From NCBI RefSeq assembly GCF_000526215.1, contig NZ_JAFQ01000004.1:4092001-4156000 (forward strand): 64,000 nt of DNA. Direction: 5' to 3'. Positions within the stretch are counted from its first letter, which is position 1. Every line of letters begins with the position of its first letter. The notes below the pieces were generated by a model that did not search any database, had not been told where the DNA came from, and saw only the letters and a list, made by a program, of their open reading frames with translations. Shown here piece after piece: positions 36,813 to 44,336 of this stretch. Both the position numbers and the translations under genes were made by a program. The DNA is from Nocardia sp. BMG51109. GTDB taxonomy: Bacteria > Actinomycetota > Actinomycetes > Mycobacteriales > Mycobacteriaceae.

Positions 36813-38209
36813 ACCCCACCGGAATTCGTCGCATTGCCGCCTTGACGATCGTGCTCGTCGGCGTATTCGTCGCGGCGCTGGACGTCCTCATCGTGAACAT
36901 CGCCTTTCCCGGCTTCGAGCGGTCCTTCTCGTCCGCGCGACTGAGTGAGCTGTCCTGGGTGCTGAGCGCCTACGCGATCACCTTCGCCGCGCTGCTGATG
37001 CCCGCCGGCCGATGGGCCGATCGGTTCGGACGCAAGCGCGCGTTCCTGTCGGGTGTCGCCGTATTCACCGTCGCCTCGGCGGGCTGTGCCGTGGCGTCCT
37101 CGCTCGGCATGCTCATCGGGGCCAGGGCATTGCAGGGCGTCGGCGGGGCCTTGCTGACGCCCAGCTCGCTCGGCCTGTTGCTCGGCCTGTTTCCACCAAG
37201 TCGGCGGGGCGCGGCGATCGGACTGTGGACGGCGATCGGCGGCGCGGGCGCCGGGGTGGCGCTGCCACTCGGCGGATTACTCGTTCAGGCCGATTGGCGA
37301 TGGGTCTTCTTCGTCAACATCCCCACCGGCATCGTGGCGGTGGCGGCCGGGTGGCGACTCCTGCCCGAATTCCGCGAAAAGGCCCGTGCCGCCACGGATG
37401 TGCTCGGTATCGTCGTGTTCGCCGCGACTGTCGCCGCAGTGGTCGCCGCGATCGTGCAGGGCCATGTCTGGGGCTGGGGCAGCCCGCGGATTCTCGGATT
37501 GATCCTCCTCGGTGTTCTGGGCGTCGCCTTCACCGCGCGACGTGCGGTGCGCCATCCCGCGCCGGTCATCGAGCCGGCCATTCTGCGCATTCCGGCCGTC
37601 GCGTTCGGCAATCTCGCGACACTGCTGTTCTTCGGCGGTGTCGGTGCGCTCCTGATCGGCTCGACCCTGTTCCTGACCAAGGTGTGGCATCACTCGGTCC
37701 TGCGGTCCGCGCTGGAGGTCCTCCCGGGGCCGGTGATGGCCATGGCGGTCGCCGTGCCGAGCGGTGTGCTCGCGGCCCGGCACGGCGTGCGGATGGTCGG
37801 GTTGGTGGGCGGTGTGCTGTTCGCGGCGGGCGGCGTCTGGTGGGCCGTCGTGCCGGGCGCAACCCCGGACTACGCCGCATTCCTACCCGGATCTTTCATC
37901 GGCGGAACAGGATTCGGCCTGATTCTGCCGTGCCTGTCGGCGGCGGCGACCCTGTCCCTGCCACCCGAGCGTTTCGCCACCGGCGCGGCCATGACGTCGA
38001 TGTGCCGTCAGGTCGGGATCGCGCTCGGGGTCGCGATGGTGACGGCGGTGCTCGACGGTGATCCGGGCGTCGACGCCTATCGCTCCGCGTTTCTGATCAT
38101 GGCGGCTTTCGGGCTGGCCAGCGGATTCGCGTTGTGCGCGATCGTGCGCGTGCCCCGTGGGAACACGGCCGCGGTGCGATCGCCGGCAGCAACACAACAA
38201 GCCGCATGA
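36809..38209 (+). CDS. MFS drug:H+ antiporter (DHA2 / EmrB-QacA type)
   Basis: I place the start at GTG 36809, which overlaps the PKS stop (GTGA). This gives 466 residues beginning [17 protein letters not shown], so the first membrane helix starts almost at once; a gagagg motif lies upstream. Longer in-frame starts inside the thioesterase coding sequence would add a charged, non-membrane leader. The protein is very hydrophobic, with about 14 segments by eye. MFS motif A appears as [12 protein letters not shown] after helix 2, and LDVLIVNIA in helix 1 fits the 14-helix DHA2 group. Role by family and context: proton-driven export of the polyketide, giving self-resistance. The overlap with the terminal PKS gene indicates co-expression. 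The substrate is inferred, not shown. Confidence 0.9.
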   Translation: MNPTGIRRIAALTIVLVGVFVAALDVLIVNIAFPGFERSFSSARLSELSWVLSAYAITFAALLMPAGRWADRFGRKRAFLSGVAVFTVASAGCAVASSLGMLIGARALQGVGGALLTPSSLGLLLGLFPPSRRGAAIGLWTAIGGAGAGVALPLGGLLVQADWRWVFFVNIPTGIVAVAAGWRLLPEFREKARAATDVLGIVVFAATVAAVVAAIVQGHVWGWGSPRILGLILLGVLGVAFTARRAVRHPAPVIEPAILRIPAVAFGNLATLLFFGGVGALLIGSTLFLTKVWHHSVLRSALEVLPGPVMAMAVAVPSGVLAARHGVRMVGLVGGVLFAAGGVWWAVVPGATPDYAAFLPGSFIGGTGFGLILPCLSAAATLSLPPERFATGAAMTSMCRQVGIALGVAMVTAVLDGDPGVDAYRSAFLIMAAFGLASGFALCAIVRVPRGNTAAVRSPAATQQAA

Positions 38210-38241
38210 GATTGCGGACCCTTCAGAAAAGGACATCGAAG

Positions 38242-39738
38242 ATGGATTCTTCCGAGACAACCACCGGCAAGACCGACAAGTGCCCGGTCGACGCCGCCGC
38301 ACCGGACAACGGATGCCCGGTCGATCATGGTGGCTCGCCGCGAAACTCCAGCGCCGCAACCGAACAGCCGGCGCCGAGCACGGCGGTACCCGCAACGTCG
38401 CTGCCGGTATCGCGGATGCCCATGACACTGCAGTTGCTTCTGCTCTTCCAGCGCCCGGGACTGTTCGTGACACGGTGTCGCAGGCTGTACGGCAGCCGGG
38501 TCAGGGTGAAGTTCCGCCCGGGACCGCCGGTCTTCCTGCTTTCCGATCCCGAGGACATCAAGGCGATATTCCTCGCCCCGCGCGACGTGCTGCACACCGG
38601 CCGCAGCAATCAGCCGATCGAGAAGTTCACCGGCCAGAGTGGACTGGCCTGGCTCGATGAGGACGAGCACAAGGCCCGCCGCAAGCTGCTCATGCGGAGT
38701 TTCAAGGGCGACGCGCTCGAGCGCATCGGAGAGTCGGTGCGCACCATGGCCGAGGACCACGTAGCGACCTGGCCGCGGAACAAACCCGCCGCGCTGCATC
38801 CGTACGTGCATCGGTTCACGATGGAGGTGATCCGTGAGGTGATCTTCGGTCGGGTCGTCCCGTCGCGGTGGAACGAAATGTCGAAGGTGCTGCTGGAATG
38901 CCTGAACTACAATCAGCGCACCGCATCGGTGATCATGATTCACAGGTTGTCGCCCCGCACACTGCGGATCCTGCGGGCGATCCGCCCGCTCGGCCTCGAC
39001 AAGTTCCTGAAGGATCGCGAGCGCGCCGAGGCACTGATCGCCGAAGCGGTCGAGGAACGCATGAACCGGGGCGACCTGGGCGACGACATGCTTTCCGTGC
39101 TGCTCGGTATCACCCACGACGACGGCTCGCCGCTGAGCGCGAAGGAATTCCGGGACGAGATGATGACCGTCTTCCTCGCGGGCACCGAGACGACCGCGGC
39201 GGCGGTGTGCTGGGCGCTCGAGCACCTCAGCCGCTCACCTGCCGACTTGGCACGGCTCGTCGCCGAGATCGAAGAGGGTTCCGACGACACGTTCCTGACC
39301 GCCGTCGTGCACGAGGTGCTGCGGCTGCGCCCGCCGACGCCGCAGATCGTCCCGCGCGAGGTGGTGAAACCGATCGAGATCGGCGGGGTGCGCTACGAGC
39401 CGGGAACGCTGTTGTGGGCCAGTGGTTATCTGCTCAATCGTGATCCGGTCCGCTACCCCGAGCCGGACGAGTTCCGTCCCGAGCGCTTCGTGAACGTCAA
39501 ACCCGGTGCGCACACCTGGATTCCGTTCGGCGGCGGGCATACCCGCTGCCTCGGTGACCGCATCGCGATCACCGAGATGAAGGCGGTGCTGCGGGCGGTC
39601 CTGTCGACCTATGAGCTGTCGGCGGCCGATACGAAGTCGGCGCGGCCGCGCAGCCGCACGGTCGTCATCATCCCGGATCAGGCCGCGCGGTTGATGTTGC
39701 GGCCGAAGCGGAAGATGCCGGTCGGTTCGAGTAGCTGA
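38242..39738 (+). CDS. Cytochrome P450 with twin CPVD motifs at the N-terminus
   Basis: The ATG at 38242 follows an aaaagga ribosome-binding site, giving 498 residues; a longer frame from 38134 overlaps the MFS gene and is unlikely. P450 signatures: AGTETT in the I helix (proton delivery), ExxR as EVLR in the K helix, and the heme loop FGGGHTRCLG with Cys436 as iron ligand. There is no membrane anchor, so it is probably a soluble bacterial P450 using separate redox partners; no ferredoxin or reductase gene adjoins it. It lies 32 bases after the MFS gene and 8 bases before the SGNH gene in the PKS operon, so a post-PKS hydroxylation or epoxidation is the likely role. The ~60-residue leader is low-complexity and contains KCPVD (Cys14) and CPVDH (Cys25), which resemble heme-regulatory Cys-Pro motifs. 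Confidence 0.94.
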   Translation: MDSSETTTGKTDKCPVDAAAPDNGCPVDHGGSPRNSSAATEQPAPSTAVPATSLPVSRMPMTLQLLLLFQRPGLFVTRCRRLYGSRVRVKFRPGPPVFLLSDPEDIKAIFLAPRDVLHTGRSNQPIEKFTGQSGLAWLDEDEHKARRKLLMRSFKGDALERIGESVRTMAEDHVATWPRNKPAALHPYVHRFTMEVIREVIFGRVVPSRWNEMSKVLLECLNYNQRTASVIMIHRLSPRTLRILRAIRPLGLDKFLKDRERAEALIAEAVEERMNRGDLGDDMLSVLLGITHDDGSPLSAKEFRDEMMTVFLAGTETTAAAVCWALEHLSRSPADLARLVAEIEEGSDDTFLTAVVHEVLRLRPPTPQIVPREVVKPIEIGGVRYEPGTLLWASGYLLNRDPVRYPEPDEFRPERFVNVKPGAHTWIPFGGGHTRCLGDRIAITEMKAVLRAVLSTYELSAADTKSARPRSRTVVIIPDQAARLMLRPKRKMPVGSSS

Positions 39739-39746
39739 GCGATCCC

Positions 39747-40445
39747 GTGAACTTCCTGCGCATGCCGCTCGTCGCCGTGCAAGGGCGCCGGGTGCGCGCC
39801 ACACTCGACCCGGCGCCGCCGGCCGCAGGCCCGACCACCGGAGTGGTGGGGGACGAGGCTGTCGAGCCGCTGCGGCTCTGCGTCGTGGGCGACTCGACGG
39901 CGGCCGGGCACGGTGTGGATACGCATGCCGACGGGTTCGCAGGATGCCTGGCGCGCACACTCGTCGAACAAACCGGTCGGTCAGTTCATTGGACGGCGGT
40001 CGGCCGCCTGGGAGCGACATCCCGCCGAATCCGCTACCGGTTGCTGCCACGACTCGACGCCCGCCTGGACCTCGCCGTCCTCCTCGCGGGCGTGAACGAC
40101 GTCCTGGGGGGCCGCAGCCCGAAACAGTGGGGCGAGGATCTCGCGGCCATCGTCGACGACCTGACCGAGCGCGCCGCGCACGTGGCGGTCAGCGGACTAC
40201 CGCCGTTCGCCGAATTCCCGGTGCTCCCGAAGACATTGGCACGCTATCTCGGTGAGCGCGCACAGGCCTTCGACGAGGTGTCCGCGCGCGTGTGCGCCGA
40301 CCGGAACGCGACGTTGCTCGATTCGCGCTGGGTCGGTCCGGGCACGGTGACCGCGGACTTCTTCGCGAGCGACCGCTTCCACCCATCGGCCCTCGGCTAC
40401 CGCCGCTGGGGCGAGTTCGCCGCGGCTCAGCTACCACCGTTCTGA
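39747..40445 (+). CDS. SGNH/GDSL-family hydrolase
   Basis: 232 residues from GTG 39747, eight bases after the P450 stop. The SGNH blocks are clear: block I CVVGDSTAAGHG with nucleophile Ser50, block III LLAGVNDVLGG with the oxyanion Asn, and block V DRFHPSALG with Asp209/His212. No signal peptide is seen (the start is MNFLRMPLVAVQGRR), so it is probably cytoplasmic. The family hydrolyses or transfers acyl esters. Placed last in a PKS-exporter-P450 operon, it could remove or add an acyl group on the product, open a lactone, or edit stalled chains; the sequence does not decide. Its 3' end overlaps the convergent AraC gene by 19 bases. Confidence 0.88.
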   Translation: MNFLRMPLVAVQGRRVRATLDPAPPAAGPTTGVVGDEAVEPLRLCVVGDSTAAGHGVDTHADGFAGCLARTLVEQTGRSVHWTAVGRLGATSRRIRYRLLPRLDARLDLAVLLAGVNDVLGGRSPKQWGEDLAAIVDDLTERAAHVAVSGLPPFAEFPVLPKTLARYLGERAQAFDEVSARVCADRNATLLDSRWVGPGTVTADFFASDRFHPSALGYRRWGEFAAAQLPPF

Positions 40446-41182
40446 CCCGCCTGCGGCGGCGGCGCGGCGGGCGTCGATCCGGGCGTCCGGCCGCACAGGG
40501 CGACGGACGTGCGGATCAGGTGCGCCTGATCGGCGAACCCGGTCCGGGTCGCCACCTCGGCGGCCGTGTGGAACGGTAGCTGCAGGCCGGCCTCGCGCAG
40601 TCGGTGCCAGCGCCGCAGCATCACCAGCGAGCCGCCGATGGCCTCCGTGGACAGCTGGCGCAGCCGACGCGGTGACAGGCCGGCGAGATCGGCCAGTTCA
40701 TCGATGCTGTCGACCTCGTCGAGAGCCTCGAGCGCGCGTTCCAGCCGGGGATCCATCGATGGGGTTTCGCCGAGTATCCGGTGTGCCGTCGCGCGTATCC
40801 GTTCGGGATCGGGATCCGGATCGCGCTTCGCGCCGGCCAGGAGGCGGCGGACTTGGTCCCGGTCGAGTGCGTGGATTCGCGGCGGTCCAGGAATGTCGAG
40901 GCAATGCGGGTCGATCCACAACGAGGTGTAGCCGCCCGGCCGCTGGATGGTACGGAAGATGCGGGGCGGGACCAGCACCCCCGGTCCCGTGGTGACCGAG
41001 CCCTGCTCATCGGTGGCCACCACCGGACCCGCCCAGGAGAGAACCAATTGCCAAGCCGGGCTGCGATGCCGGGTCGAACTCGGTCCGGCATCCTCGGCGT
41101 AGCAGGCGATATCGGCGCACACCGCGGCGAACGCGACGTTGCCGTTTTGTTCAAGACGCCAGGCCCGAGGCTGCTCGATCAT
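40427..41182 (-). CDS. AraC-family transcriptional regulator (paralogue 1)
   Basis: 251 residues beginning MIEQPRAWRLEQNGN. The N-terminal ~140 residues form a cupin-like sensor half (LVPPRIFRTIQRPGGYTSLWIDP). The C-terminal ~100 residues hold the two helix-turn-helix units of AraC proteins (SIDELADLAGLSPRRLRQLSTEAIGG and TAAEVATRTGFADQAHLIRT). It is divergent from the second MFS gene across 107 bases, so it probably controls that gene, and perhaps the cluster, from the shared gap. Its start and overall layout match the regulator at 43330-44067, so the two arose by duplication. Its 3' end overlaps the convergent SGNH gene. Confidence 0.9.
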   Translation of the reverse strand: MIEQPRAWRLEQNGNVAFAAVCADIACYAEDAGPSSTRHRSPAWQLVLSWAGPVVATDEQGSVTTGPGVLVPPRIFRTIQRPGGYTSLWIDPHCLDIPGPPRIHALDRDQVRRLLAGAKRDPDPDPERIRATAHRILGETPSMDPRLERALEALDEVDSIDELADLAGLSPRRLRQLSTEAIGGSLVMLRRWHRLREAGLQLPFHTAAEVATRTGFADQAHLIRTSVALCGRTPGSTPAAPPPQAGQNGGS

Positions 41183-41289
41183 TTGTTCATGTTCGCTTTC
41201 ACCGCGATCACCGCCGATCTTCTGCTCTCCGCTGTGGAGGGCCGCTCGGTCGCCGGTAGGGATCCGCAGGCAAGAAAGGTCTACCCGAT
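41183..41289. promoter_or_regulatory. Divergent promoter gap, araC-like gene / MFS 2
   Basis: These 107 bases separate two divergent starts and must hold both promoters and probably the AraC binding site. A gaaagg Shine-Dalgarno lies about 11 bases before the MFS ATG, and a short inverted repeat (ctctcc / ggaggg) lies near 41225-41240. No convincing -35/-10 pair could be assigned by eye. Confidence 0.5.
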
Positions 41290-42702
41290 ATGACTGTAGC
41301 TCAGCGATGGGTGCTGGCGCTGTCCTCGATGACCACCTTCATGATCATGCTGGACGCATTGGTCGTGACCACGGCGCTGCAATCAATCAGGCTCGATCTC
41401 GGCGCGACCGTCGAGCAGCTGGAGTGGACGGTCAATGCCTACACGCTGAGCTTCGCGGTGCTGCTGATGGCCGGCGCGGCGCTCGGCGACCGATTCGGCC
41501 GCAGGCGGATGCTGGCGATCGGCATCGTCATCTTCGTCGCGGCGTCGGTGGCGTGCGCACTGGCGCCGACCATCGGCTGGCTGGTCGCGGCCCGCGTGCT
41601 GCAGGGCGTCGGCGCCGCGGCGGCGGCGCCGGTCGGGCAGGCGCTGCTGGGCGTCGCGTTCAACGCGAAGGAGCGCCCGAAGGCGCTCGGCCTGTTCTGG
41701 TCGGTGACCGGTCTGGCGACACTCGGTGGGCCGATCGTCGGTGGCGTCATCGTCGACGGCGCCACCTGGCCGTGGATCTTCTGGCTGAACGTGCCGATCG
41801 GGCTGGTGCTCGTTCCGCTGGTCCTCACCAAGATCGATGAGAGCGTCGGCGCCAAGCAGCGCTTCGACTACGGCGGTGTTCTGCTGGCCACGGTCGCCGC
41901 GTTCGGGTTGGTGTGGGCGCTGGTGCGCGGCAACGAAGTCGGCTGGACCAACCCGGAAATCATCGGTGCCTTCGTCCTCGCCGTACTGAGTGCGATCGGG
42001 TTCGTCTGGTGGGAGTTGCGGAACTCCGCCCCGCTGGTGCCGATCCACTTCTTCAAGGCGCGGGGGTTCTCGGCAGGCAACTCCGCGATCTTCCTGCTGT
42101 TCGCCTCGTCCTTCGCGGGCCTGTTCTTCTTCGCCCAGCTGCTGCAGACCGTGCTGCACTACGGCCCGCTGGGCGCTGGTCTCCGGCTGGCGCCATGGAC
42201 GGTGACCGTGTTGCTGTTCGCGCCGGTCACCGGGATGCTGATGGGCCGATTCGGTGAGCGGCCGCTGGTGGCCGGCGGGCTGCTGTTCCAGTCGATCGCC
42301 GCGGGCTGGTTCGCCGTGATCGCGGATCCGGCCATGTCCTACGGCGAGATGGTCCTGCCGTTCATCATCGCGGGCATCGGCACCTCGATGACCGTTCCCG
42401 CATCCACCAACGCGGTGTTCGGAGCGGTCCCGGACGCGGCCTTCGGCCCGGCGTCGGGGACCAGCAGCACCATGCGGCAGCTCGGCGGCGCCTTCGGCAT
42501 TGCGCTCGCCGTGGCGATCTTCTCCGCCGCCGGTGGCGGTTATGCGACGGCGCAGGAGTTCACCGACGGATTCGGCGCGGCGATGACCGTGGCGGCACTG
42601 GTCGCGCTGGCCGGGGTGGCGGCCGGGCTGGCGGTTCCGGCGCGGCGTCCGATGCCCGTACCCGAAGATGTTGCGGTGGCCAAGGTTTCGCGGATCGTGT
42701 GA
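41290..42702 (+). CDS. MFS drug:H+ antiporter (DHA2 type), second exporter
   Basis: 470 residues, very hydrophobic, with about 14 membrane segments by eye. Motif A is present as GAALGDRFGRRRM. The first helix (LDALVVTTALQSI) and the antiporter-type stretch ARVLQGVGAAAAAPVGQALLG fit the EmrB/QacA group. The sequence differs clearly from the MFS protein at 36809, so the cluster has two independent exporters. The gene is divergent from one AraC-type regulator, and its partner 28 bases downstream is a DUF2867-type gene. A locally induced efflux unit for the product or an intermediate is likely, but the substrate is unknown. Confidence 0.92.
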   Translation: MTVAQRWVLALSSMTTFMIMLDALVVTTALQSIRLDLGATVEQLEWTVNAYTLSFAVLLMAGAALGDRFGRRRMLAIGIVIFVAASVACALAPTIGWLVAARVLQGVGAAAAAPVGQALLGVAFNAKERPKALGLFWSVTGLATLGGPIVGGVIVDGATWPWIFWLNVPIGLVLVPLVLTKIDESVGAKQRFDYGGVLLATVAAFGLVWALVRGNEVGWTNPEIIGAFVLAVLSAIGFVWWELRNSAPLVPIHFFKARGFSAGNSAIFLLFASSFAGLFFFAQLLQTVLHYGPLGAGLRLAPWTVTVLLFAPVTGMLMGRFGERPLVAGGLLFQSIAAGWFAVIADPAMSYGEMVLPFIIAGIGTSMTVPASTNAVFGAVPDAAFGPASGTSSTMRQLGGAFGIALAVAIFSAAGGGYATAQEFTDGFGAAMTVAALVALAGVAAGLAVPARRPMPVPEDVAVAKVSRIV

Positions 42703-42730
42703 CGAGTTCGATGACGGATGGAGGCCCGAG

Positions 42731-43312
42731 ATGAAGCTCCCGAACACCGCGCATACGTCGCGACCGTGGCGGATCCACGAGATCGCCCACGACTTCCTGC
42801 TCGAGGACGTGTGGGCGCTACCCACCCCCGGCGGCCCGGACGACTTCCCGCGGCTGGTGCGCCAGATGACGTCCGGCTCCAACACCAACGACTCACGTGC
42901 CTACACGGCCCTTTTCGAGATCCGCTGGCGGCTCGGGAAGCTGTTCGGCTGGGACCGGCCGGACGCCGGTATCGTCGCGCGGGTGCCGTCGTTGCGCGAC
43001 CGGTTGCCGGCGGATCTGTTGGCCGGGCCGCGGGGACCCGTTTTCTCGTCGGTGCCGTTCACCTCGGTGTATCAGACCGACGACGAGTGGGTGGCCGAGA
43101 TGGCGAACCGCACCGTGCACGCGCTCATGCACATGAGCTGGGTCGCGGACGAGGGCGGCGGATATCACGGTCAGATGGCCGTCCTGGTGAAGCCGAACGG
43201 CTGGTTCGGGCGTGGGTATATGGCAGCGATCAAGCCGATCCGTTATCTGGTCGTCTACCCCGCCCTGCTGCGAATGATCGGGCGCACCTGGGAATTGCAG
43301 GCCGCGGGCTGA
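42731..43312 (+). CDS. DUF2867-family protein
   Basis: 193 residues from ATG 42731, chosen because a ggagg ribosome-binding site lies just upstream. A longer in-frame start at 42668 would overlap the MFS gene. Recognisable family stretches include FEIRWRLGKLFGWDRP, a mid-protein VYQTDDEWVAEMANRTVHA, and the C-terminal QMAVLVKPNGWFGRGYMAAI. The family has no established reaction and is often found beside NAD(P)-binding or transport genes. There is no signal peptide and no obvious catalytic motif. It is co-directional with the MFS gene (28-base gap) and convergent with the AraC gene that ends 17 bases after it, so it probably shares that regulation. Confidence 0.8.
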   Translation: MKLPNTAHTSRPWRIHEIAHDFLLEDVWALPTPGGPDDFPRLVRQMTSGSNTNDSRAYTALFEIRWRLGKLFGWDRPDAGIVARVPSLRDRLPADLLAGPRGPVFSSVPFTSVYQTDDEWVAEMANRTVHALMHMSWVADEGGGYHGQMAVLVKPNGWFGRGYMAAIKPIRYLVVYPALLRMIGRTWELQAAG

Positions 43313-43329
43313 TCGGGCCCGGCCGATGC

Positions 43330-44067
43330 TCACACAACGAGCGACAGGGACGAGCCGGGGGTGCGTCCGCACAACGCGACCATGGTGCGGATCAGGTGAG
43401 CCTGGTCGGCGAAGCCCGCGCTGGCGGCGACCTCGGCGGTGGGTCGGAAGGGCAACTGCAGCCCGGCTTCGCGCAGCCGGTGCCAGCGCCGCAGATTCCG
43501 CAGCGGTCCGCCGATGGCCTGCGCTGATAGTTGCCGCAGTCGCCGCGGCGACAGGCCGATCTGGTCGGCCAGTTCCTCGATGTCGGTGTTGGTGTCGAGC
43601 AGGCTCAACACGCGCAGCAGCCGCGAATCCACCTGCGGGGTGTCGCCGAAGACCCGGTTCAGGCTGCGGCGGATCCGCTCGGGGTCGAGGTCGCCGGCGA
43701 TGCTGGTCAGTACCCGACTCGCCTGGACACGGTCGAGCGAATGGATCGCCGGCCGTCCGGGTATCGCGAGACAGTACGGGTCGATCCACAGCGAGCTGTA
43801 TCCGGACGGCTGCTGAATCGTCTGCGGGAGGCCGGGTGGGACCAGCATGCCGAAACCGGTGCTGACCCTGCCCTCGCCGTCGGTGGCGACCATCGGAGCG
43901 TCCCAGGTGAGCACCAGTTGCCACGCTGGATTGCGGCGTTGGCCGCTGGTCGGGGGCGGTTGCGCTGCCCGGTATTCCTCACCGTACGTGGCGAACTCGG
44001 CACATACAGAAGCGAAAACAACGTTGCCGCTGCGCTCGAGGCGCCATGATCGCGGCTGCTCGATCAT
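43330..44067 (-). CDS. AraC-family transcriptional regulator (paralogue 2)
   Basis: I start it at ATG 44067 (245 residues, MIEQPRSWRLERSGN) because this aligns exactly with the start of the paralogue at 41182; an open extension to 44199 lies in the intergenic gap. The sensor half contains LVPPGLPQTIQQPSGYSSLWIDP. The DNA-binding half has DIEELADQIGLSPRRLRQLS and TAEVAASAGFADQAHLIRT. It is divergent from the loading-module PKS gene at 44337 across 269 bases, so it is the best candidate for a pathway-specific regulator of polyketide initiation. Its product is alike enough to the other AraC protein in both halves that cross-recognition of sites is plausible. Confidence 0.9.
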   Translation of the reverse strand: MIEQPRSWRLERSGNVVFASVCAEFATYGEEYRAAQPPPTSGQRRNPAWQLVLTWDAPMVATDGEGRVSTGFGMLVPPGLPQTIQQPSGYSSLWIDPYCLAIPGRPAIHSLDRVQASRVLTSIAGDLDPERIRRSLNRVFGDTPQVDSRLLRVLSLLDTNTDIEELADQIGLSPRRLRQLSAQAIGGPLRNLRRWHRLREAGLQLPFRPTAEVAASAGFADQAHLIRTMVALCGRTPGSSLSLVV

Positions 44068-44336
44068 GGTTCCATAGTCGCACGACCTAGATCGGGGCGC
44101 TCGTCGGCGAAACCCGCCCGTAACGGCTGCTCTCGCGGGCGCCGAACGCTCCGGCGTTGCCGTTGCGTTCAATACCCGGCCTATCGGCCGGTCGATCATG
44201 CCTGTATGCGCGTGTTCTCGGTAACGGCTGCCACACCCGGCCGATGCGGTGTCACCGTATCTGGTCGTGTGCCCGGCAGATCTTGCCTACAGAGCCTTTT
44301 CTTTGTAGGCGGAGATGTCTGGGAGGTCTGGAGCTG
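44068..44336. promoter_or_regulatory. Divergent control region, AraC paralogue 2 / loading PKS
   Basis: 269 non-coding bases hold the promoters for the regulator (leftward) and the PKS gene (rightward). An 11-base direct repeat, gtaacggctgc, occurs at 44120-44130 and 44221-44231, about ten helical turns apart, which suits paired AraC-type sites. The right end has a hairpin (listed separately) and a gggagg Shine-Dalgarno at 44321-44326, 10 bases before the ATG at 44337. Confidence 0.5.
44285..44310 (+). promoter_or_regulatory. Leader stem-loop upstream of loading PKS gene
   Basis: The arms gcctacagag and ctttgtaggc pair over 10 positions (one G-T pair) around a 6-base loop, cctttt. The element ends about 10 bases before the Shine-Dalgarno of the PKS gene at 44337. 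It could be an RNA leader hairpin or a DNA palindrome for a regulator. No long T tract follows, so it is not a standard terminator. Confidence 0.45.

Noticed and set aside
44157..44336. 60-residue N-terminal extension of the loading PKS
   Set aside because: It has no docking-domain features, covers the divergent promoter region and hairpin, and a good Shine-Dalgarno serves ATG 44337.
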